Of a DNA stretch of 64,000 bases, positions 59,126 through 64,000 are shown in pieces (within the stretch, counting starts at the first letter, position 1; the number at the start of each line of letters is the position of its first letter). Under the pieces are notes generated by a model. The model saw only the letters and a list, made by a program, of their open reading frames with translations, did no database searches and was not told where the DNA came from. A program made the position numbers and the translations under genes. This DNA is from Bacillota bacterium. Lineage in GTDB: Bacteria; Bacillota; Clostridia; Christensenellales; SZUA-584. The stretch covers positions 62,001 through 126,000 of the forward strand of contig JAEWBO010000006.1 of NCBI GenBank assembly GCA_023391105.1, read 5' to 3'.

Positions 59126-59842
59126 CTAAATTCCAAGATAGGCCTTTTGAATACCGCTGTCCTTTCTCAGTTCTTTGGAGCTTCCTTCGTTGATGATCTG
59201 CCCAACCTCAATCACGTATGCCCTTTTTGAGACCATCAAAGCCATTTTCGCGTTCTGCTCAACAAGCAGTATTGTCGTGTTGGATTCCTGATTGATTTTG
59301 CGAATAATACGGAAGTTCTCTTCCACCACAATCGGTGCCAAACCCATCGATGGCTCATCCAGCAGCAGCAGCTTTGGGCGGCTCATCAGTGCGCGCGCCA
59401 TCGCAAGCATCTGCTGCTCACCGCCAGACAGCGTTCCGCCAATTTGACGGGCGCGCTCTTTGAGCCTTGGGAACACACTGAGTATCCATTCGCGATCCTT
59501 GATAATTTCGTCCTTATCTCGCCGCAGGTAAGCGCCAAGATTCAGGTTTTCAAGAACGGTCAGGTTTGGAAATATACCGCGCCCTTCGGGCACCATCGAA
59601 ATGCCCATTTTCACGAGCTTATGCGCTTCTGTATTGGATATATCCTTTCCCTCGAACATGATGGCCCCCGGGTTGCACTTCACAAGCCTCGAAATGGCGC
59701 ACAGTGTGGTGGTTTTGCCAGCTCCGTTAGACCCGATCAGCGCAATCACTTCGCCTTCATCAACACCAAATGAGATGTCCCGAACTGCAGGAACCGCGCC
59801 GTAATTCACGCTCAAATTCTTAATTTCTAATATCCGGCTCAT
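59126..59842 (-). CDS. livF: Branched-chain-type amino acid ABC transporter ATPase (LivF)
   Basis: A 238-residue cytoplasmic ATPase of the HAAT importer family. Walker A is GSNGAGKTT (about 38-46). The signature is LSGGEQQMLAMARALMSRP, Walker B is LLLLDEPSMGLAP, and the switch His is replaced by Gln (LLVEQNAKMALM), as is normal for LivF. Its ATG overlaps the livG stop by four bases (ATGA). With LivG it powers the LivH-LivM channel. The carried compound is presumably the substrate of the catabolic genes downstream, not necessarily leucine or valine. Confidence 0.94.
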   Translation of the reverse strand: MSRILEIKNLSVNYGAVPAVRDISFGVDEGEVIALIGSNGAGKTTTLCAISRLVKCNPGAIMFEGKDISNTEAHKLVKMGISMVPEGRGIFPNLTVLENLNLGAYLRRDKDEIIKDREWILSVFPRLKERARQIGGTLSGGEQQMLAMARALMSRPKLLLLDEPSMGLAPIVVEENFRIIRKINQESNTTILLVEQNAKMALMVSKRAYVIEVGQIINEGSSKELRKDSGIQKAYLGI

Positions 59843-60645
59843 GTCATTTCCTCGCCTTCTTCGTCATCGTCCGTTTCGATGGAACCGCTTCCAAGGTAGG
59901 CCTGCTTCACCTTTTCGTTAACCTGTATCTCTTTTGGCTTACCCTCCGCAATGGTGACACCGTGGTCAAGAACAATGATACGGTCGGAAATATCCATCAC
60001 AAATTTCATGTCATGCTCAATGATCAATACGTCGATATGCATTTCTTTTGTAATATGATGAATCACCTTCATCAGCTCAACCTTCTCGGCTGAGTTCATG
60101 CCTGCGCCGGGCTCGTCGAGCAACAACAGTTGCGGATCGGTAGCGAGGCCGCGCGCGATCTCAAGCAAACGCTGCTTGCCGTAGGGCAGGCTGGTGCTGA
60201 GCTCTTCTTCCATATCTTCCAGCCCCACAATCTTTAATAGACCCTCGCATTTTTCGACGATTTCTTCACGTTGTCTCTTCATCTTTCTGGGCAGCAGCAC
60301 CGACGTCATCAGCTTCTCCTGATTACAACCCGGATGAGCCACCAAAATGTTTTCCAGCACGGTCATCACCTTGAAAAGACGGATGTTCTGGAATGTCCTT
60401 GCAATGCCAAATTTGGTGCGTTCGTATGCCTTGATTTTTGTGATGTTTTCGCCTTTAAACAGAATCGTTCCCTCGCTCGGTTGGTAAACTCCCGTCAGCA
60501 GATTAAAAAAGGTTGTTTTCCCGGCGCCGTTGGGGCCAATCAGAGATAATATCTCTCCTTTATACTGCTCCATGCAGACGCCATCCACCGCTGTGAGCCC
60601 GCCGAACCGTATTGTTACATTATGCGCTTGGAGTATTTTTTCCAA
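59839..60645 (-). CDS. livG: Branched-chain-type amino acid ABC transporter ATPase (LivG)
   Basis: A 268-residue ATPase of the HAAT importer. Walker A is GPNGAGKTTFFNLLTG (about 36-51). The segment ARTFQNIRLF is typical of LivG. The signature is unusual, SLPYGKQRLLEIARGLA in place of LSYGQQR. Walker B is LLLLDEPGAGMN, and the switch His is in LIIEHDMKFVM. I chose TTG at 60645 (LEKILQAHNV) with AAGGGG upstream. It overlaps the end of livM by 26 bases; a longer frame to 60714 would be mostly inside livM. It has an acidic C-terminal tail (ETDDDEEGEE). Confidence 0.92.
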   Translation of the reverse strand: MEKILQAHNVTIRFGGLTAVDGVCMEQYKGEILSLIGPNGAGKTTFFNLLTGVYQPSEGTILFKGENITKIKAYERTKFGIARTFQNIRLFKVMTVLENILVAHPGCNQEKLMTSVLLPRKMKRQREEIVEKCEGLLKIVGLEDMEEELSTSLPYGKQRLLEIARGLATDPQLLLLDEPGAGMNSAEKVELMKVIHHITKEMHIDVLIIEHDMKFVMDISDRIIVLDHGVTIAEGKPKEIQVNEKVKQAYLGSGSIETDDDEEGEEMT

Positions 60646-61630
60646 TTGTCCCACCCCTTTCCACGTAGCGAAGATAAGCGTTCTTTGCTCTTTTTTCAAT
60701 GCCCCATATCCCATTGGGTCTAAAAATCATCATCAAAATCATAACAGCGCCGTATATTATCAGACGGTAATCGCTGAAGGTGCGCAGCGCTTCGGGCAGA
60801 GTCGTGAGCAATATCGCGCCAAGTATCGAGCCCGGTATGCTCCCCAAACCACCCAATACAACCATCGCCACCATAGATATAGACTCGCCATACTGGAAGC
60901 TGGACGGACTGATAAACGCCGTATAAACTGCGTAAAAGCTGCCGACGACACCCGCAATCATGGCCCCTATTGTAAACGCGAGCAGCTTGTATTTTGCGGG
61001 ATATATGCCAATCGCCTGTGCGGCGATATCGTCCTCTTTCACGGAAAGCATCGCCATGCCAAACCCCGATGTTGTCAGCCGTCTCATAAAAACGATCACA
61101 ACGAGCAGAATAATCAATCCCAAAAAGTAATAATGCATCTTTGACTCAAGAACAAAGCCAAATATCGTTGGCGACGGTATCCCCGGCAGACCCATAGGTC
61201 CGCGCGTTAAATCCACGCTGTTGAGCACTGTGAGCCGAAACACTTCACCAAATCCCAGCGTGACAACGGCCAGATAGTCGCCGCGCAGCTTGAGCGTGGG
61301 AAAGGACAGCAGCGCGCCTACGATACCCACAAACACCGCACTGATCAATGCCGCCAACCAAAAAGACATACCCGCCTTCATCATAAGCAGTGCTGTGGTG
61401 TATGCGCCGATGCCGTAAAAAGTCACGTGGCCGAGCGAAAACTGCCCCGAAAAGCCGATAATCAGATTCAGGCTCAGCGCAAGGCTCGCGTAAATGAAGC
61501 AGGATATGATGATATGCAAAATATATGAATTTGAAATAACAAACGGCACCGCGATCAGTGCGGCCAGCAATGCCATCAACAGATAGAGTTGTTGTTTTTT
61601 CGTCAGTATCAGTAACTTGAGCTTTTCCAA
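60620..61630 (-). CDS. livM: Branched-chain-type amino acid ABC transporter permease (LivM)
   Basis: A 336-residue membrane protein with about ten helices, BPD_transp_2 family. Typical LivM features are LSLNLIIGFSGQFSLGHVTF (about 50-69), FPTLKLRGDYLAVVTLGFGE (about 110-129), and the region SVKEDDIAAQAIGI, which contacts the ATPases. It begins with TTG at 61630, with GGGGAGG 8 bases upstream. It forms the channel together with LivH. Confidence 0.93.
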   Translation of the reverse strand: MEKLKLLILTKKQQLYLLMALLAALIAVPFVISNSYILHIIISCFIYASLALSLNLIIGFSGQFSLGHVTFYGIGAYTTALLMMKAGMSFWLAALISAVFVGIVGALLSFPTLKLRGDYLAVVTLGFGEVFRLTVLNSVDLTRGPMGLPGIPSPTIFGFVLESKMHYYFLGLIILLVVIVFMRRLTTSGFGMAMLSVKEDDIAAQAIGIYPAKYKLLAFTIGAMIAGVVGSFYAVYTAFISPSSFQYGESISMVAMVVLGGLGSIPGSILGAILLTTLPEALRTFSDYRLIIYGAVMILMMIFRPNGIWGIEKRAKNAYLRYVERGGTIGKNTPSA

Positions 61631-61691
61631 GTTCTTACCTCCCCACTCCTAATTGAATCATCATAGAATCTTGACGTGCTGGACTGATTGC

Positions 61692-62558
61692 TCAAACCTT
61701 ATCGATATGCTTCACGCCGAGAATACCCGAAGGGCGAAGCACCAGAATCACAATCATAATGATAAATGCATAGGCGTCTCTGTAGCCAGATGAAATATAT
61801 CCTGCACCCAAGCTTTCAATGATGCCGATGATAAAACCGCCTGCAACTGCGCCGGGTATGGATCCGATTCCGCCGAGTATCGCCGCCGCAAACGCTTTCA
61901 TGCCCAGCATATAGCCCATGGTGGGGTAAACCGCGTTGTAATAAGTGCCGATGCAAACACCCGCTATGCCCGACATAAACGCGCCAATACCAAACGTGAG
62001 AGCGATAACCACGTTGGTGTTGATACCCATCAGCTTAGAATGAGGTATGCTCACCGAGCAGGCTCTTATCGCCACGCCCATTTTTGTTTTGTAGACAAGC
62101 AGATACAATATCAGCAGCATCAAAATGGTCAGTACCCAGATAATAATCTGAATATTTGTGAATGTGACGCTGCCCACCGTAAAAGCCACCTTGGGTATGG
62201 TGGGGAACGCTTGGCTTGAGCTGCCAAAAACGAGCTGTGCGACGTTTTGCAGAAACACGGACATACCCAGCGCGCTGACCAGCACGGCCATTCTCCTGTT
62301 TGTCTTGATCGGCCGATAAGCGATTCTTTCAACCGACATGCCGATAAACGCCGTCATCGCCGCCGCCAATATCACCATGGGAATAACGGGGACTCCCAAA
62401 ATTGTCAGAGTTAATCCGATGAATGTACCGACCATCAAGACATCGGCGTGTGCCCAGTTCACAATCTGTAGCACACCATATACCATTGAATATCCAAGTG
62501 CCACTATGGCATAGATGCTGCCTATAGTTAAGCCATTCACCATTTGCTGGAGAAACAT
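61692..62558 (-). CDS. livH: Branched-chain-type amino acid ABC transporter permease (LivH)
   Basis: A 288-residue membrane protein with about eight helices, BPD_transp_2 family. It starts MFLQQMVNGLTIGSIYAIVA, then ALGYSMVYGVLQIVNWAH, both characteristic of LivH. The ATPase-contact loop includes VAIRACSVSIPHSKLMGIN (about 177-195), and AAAILGGIGSIPGAVAGG (about 233-250) is conserved. The start is ATG 62558 with GGGAGG 7 bases upstream; an ATG ten codons earlier has no ribosome site. It lies 82 bases after the binding protein, enough space for differential expression. Confidence 0.94.
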   Translation of the reverse strand: MFLQQMVNGLTIGSIYAIVALGYSMVYGVLQIVNWAHADVLMVGTFIGLTLTILGVPVIPMVILAAAMTAFIGMSVERIAYRPIKTNRRMAVLVSALGMSVFLQNVAQLVFGSSSQAFPTIPKVAFTVGSVTFTNIQIIIWVLTILMLLILYLLVYKTKMGVAIRACSVSIPHSKLMGINTNVVIALTFGIGAFMSGIAGVCIGTYYNAVYPTMGYMLGMKAFAAAILGGIGSIPGAVAGGFIIGIIESLGAGYISSGYRDAYAFIIMIVILVLRPSGILGVKHIDKV

Positions 62559-62640
62559 CCCTAACCTCCCTTTGTGATATGGCTGCATGGCGTTGCTTCC
62601 ATGCAGCCTCTCATCAATACCCGGTTTTTAAATTACCTGT

Positions 62641-63813
62641 TTATTCATAGATTTCAAACTTACCGTTTTTAACGACGAACCTTAAGTATTCCTTTTCCAC
62701 ATCGCCGTTGACAAACTTGTTAAGCCCTGTAACGCCTTCATAGCTGCTGTTTGTGATGGCCTTGTTGATGGATTCGCGGTCCAGCGTCTCGCAGGTCTTC
62801 ATGGCTTCGAGAATGACATAAGTCGCGTCGTATGCGAGCGCCGCCCAGTTTGAAGGCTCTTCGCCGTATTTTTCTTTGAATGCCATGACAAACGCTTGAA
62901 CCTTGGGATCATCGTTTTCCGGTGTAAAAGCGCCCAGTGTGTAAATGCCTTCTACATCAGCGCCGCCTTCGGAAATCAGAGCAGGGGAATACAGACCGTC
63001 AGCACCGCAGATCGGCACATCACCAAGACCCAGCGTTTCAGCCTGATTGGCAATCAGCACGGTTTCTGTTACCAGCCCGCAGATGAATATGCCGTCAACA
63101 CCCGCTGCTTTGATGCTTGTCAGCAGTGTGCTGAAGTCTTTGGTTTCTCCATAAACGAACGTGCCCGTGTAAGGAATCGCGAGGCCGAGTGTAGCGGCTT
63201 CTTCTTCAAACATCTTGGAAATACCCAGACCATAGTCGTCCTGCTCATACAGCAGCGCGACATTTTTCCAGCCAAGATCCGCACAGTAGCCAGCGCCAAG
63301 CTTGCCGACGTATGCGTCAGATGCGCATGTCCTAAAGAAATAGGGGCTGCTGCCGGTTAAGTCGGGCGATGTGGAGACCGGGCTGACAGCCGACAAACCG
63401 GCCTTTTTGTACACAGGCACCTGAGCCAGCGCGCATGAGCTGTTATAAGATGTCACCACTGCAAGGATGCTTGCATCTTCTGAAAATTTGTTGGCAATAG
63501 ATGCTGCCGTTGTCGGATCTGCTTCATCGTCCTGCGAATCGATGACCACGTCGCGGCCATTGATGCCGCCCGCCGCGTTCACTTCATCAATCGCCATCTG
63601 TATGGCCTTAACAATGTACTTGCCGTCTGCCGCCACTGTTCCGGACAGCGGGAACGAGGTTCCGATCTTAATCGAGTCTGCGCTGACAGGCGTCGAGCCG
63701 GACGGCGATACTGTGGATGCCGGTGCCGCACAGCCCGCGAAGACCGTTAACACCATAACGAGCGATAACGCCGCAGCCACCATCTTCTTGATACCAAAAC
63801 TTCTCTTTATCAT
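62641..63813 (-). CDS. livK: Amino acid ABC transporter substrate-binding lipoprotein (LivK type)
   Basis: A 390-residue extracytoplasmic receptor, Peripla_BP_6 family. The lipobox FAGC places the lipid-modified Cys near residue 28. A short Ser/Thr/Pro linker leads to IKIGTSFPLSGTVAADGKYI (about 49-68). NAAGGINGRDVVIDSQDDEAD and SYNSSCALAQVPVY follow the LivJ/LivK layout. Members bind branched-chain or other neutral amino acids, short amides or aromatic acids. The residues do not let me name the ligand. AAGGAGG precedes the ATG at 63813. It is the first gene of the long amine operon behind a promoter at 63837-63867. Confidence 0.92.
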   Translation of the reverse strand: MIKRSFGIKKMVAAALSLVMVLTVFAGCAAPASTVSPSGSTPVSADSIKIGTSFPLSGTVAADGKYIVKAIQMAIDEVNAAGGINGRDVVIDSQDDEADPTTAASIANKFSEDASILAVVTSYNSSCALAQVPVYKKAGLSAVSPVSTSPDLTGSSPYFFRTCASDAYVGKLGAGYCADLGWKNVALLYEQDDYGLGISKMFEEEAATLGLAIPYTGTFVYGETKDFSTLLTSIKAAGVDGIFICGLVTETVLIANQAETLGLGDVPICGADGLYSPALISEGGADVEGIYTLGAFTPENDDPKVQAFVMAFKEKYGEEPSNWAALAYDATYVILEAMKTCETLDRESINKAITNSSYEGVTGLNKFVNGDVEKEYLRFVVKNGKFEIYE

Positions 63814-63836
63814 ATACTCCTCCTTAAAAATAGTGG

Positions 63837-63867
63837 ATTATATAACAGGCATCTGACATATCTCAGA
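63837..63867 (-). promoter_or_regulatory. Promoter and operator-like repeat of the livK operon
   Basis: On the minus strand the -10 box is TATAAT (63842-63837). The -35 position 17 bases upstream reads TGAGAT, a poor match, and is covered by TCTGA-N6-TCAGA (63852-63867). A weak -35 overlaid by an inverted repeat suggests control by a regulator; the TGTC/GACA-like half sites would fit the GntR protein of the operon. Confidence 0.45.
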
Positions 63868-63893
63868 CATACCTTTATATCGTTGTACAAAAA

Positions 63894-63925
63894 AAGGCGC
63901 TGATAGCAGTTACTATCAACGCCTT
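63894..63925 (-). terminator. Intrinsic terminator upstream of the livK promoter
   Basis: AAGGCG-x-TGATAG (63894-63906) pairs with CTATCA-x-CGCCTT (63913-63925). On the minus strand it is followed by a run of T. It ends a transcript coming from beyond the window and insulates the livK operon. The last 75 bases of the window hold nothing else I can name. Confidence 0.75.
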
Positions 63926-64000
63926 CGTTATTAGTCTACACAACGCCATTGTCATGCCGGCAACAGTTCACACCAGTGGTATGACCGCTCTTACCTGCAT

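Overview
The window looks like a chromosomal segment of an anaerobic or fermentative member of the Bacillota, most likely a Clostridia-type organism. The grounds are strong AGGAGG-type ribosome sites with frequent TTG and GTG starts, lipobox binding proteins, YesM/YesN-type sensor pairs, a CCA-encoding tRNA, intrinsic terminators with long T runs, and an iron-sulfur amino-acid oxidation operon in place of oxygen-dependent oxidases. No phage, plasmid or CRISPR functions were seen. Mobile DNA is limited to a 160-bp MITE-like element and an IS3-family transposase tail.

Layout. Positions 1-1390 hold the end of a His-rich YmaF-like protein, tRNA-Ser(CGA) and thymidine kinase. Positions 1398-15000, all on the minus strand, form a pentose catabolic locus. 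A response regulator, a sensor kinase and a lipoprotein binding protein are translationally chained (14909-10832). They are followed by a second binding protein, an ATPase and two permeases resembling the YtfQ-YtfR-YtfT-YjfF furanose importer, and then an FGGY kinase, L-arabinose isomerase and ribulose-phosphate 4-epimerase. The logic is to sense an external pentose, import it and feed it to the pentose phosphate pathway. Next come the MITE and adenine deaminase.

Positions 17855-46300 are an accessory region rich in extracellular proteins and signalling genes. They encode four modular surface or secreted proteins (327, 767, 1614 and 1602 aa) and a DUF3089-type lipoprotein. Three further two-component pairs (LytTR/GHKL, BTAD/7TM, NarL/7TM) and a TetR regulator sit beside them, together with TrkA/TrkH potassium uptake and a HIRAN-domain cassette. 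Relics are frequent: a surface-protein fragment, a frameshifted response-regulator receiver and the IS3 tail. Two of the large proteins on opposite strands share a C-terminal module and membrane anchor that I cannot match to a named family.

Positions 46680-63813 are a long minus-strand series. A branched-chain-type amino acid ABC transporter (livKHMGF) is followed by a cytidylate-kinase-like P-loop protein, a class III aminotransferase and a 2-hydroxyacid dehydrogenase homologue with an eroded NAD motif. After these come RidA and a five-piece flavin/iron-sulfur dehydrogenase related to dye-linked proline and opine dehydrogenases. The series ends with an Asp/Glu-racemase-family protein, an AEC exporter, a GntR/FCD regulator, an EamA transporter, an iron alcohol dehydrogenase and an AraC regulator. 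Together they look like a pathway that imports an amino-acid-like secondary amine or D-amino acid, oxidises it anaerobically to an imine, hydrolyses the imine and disposes of the nitrogen and reducing power. The substrate is unknown, and this is the best candidate in the window for an undescribed system.
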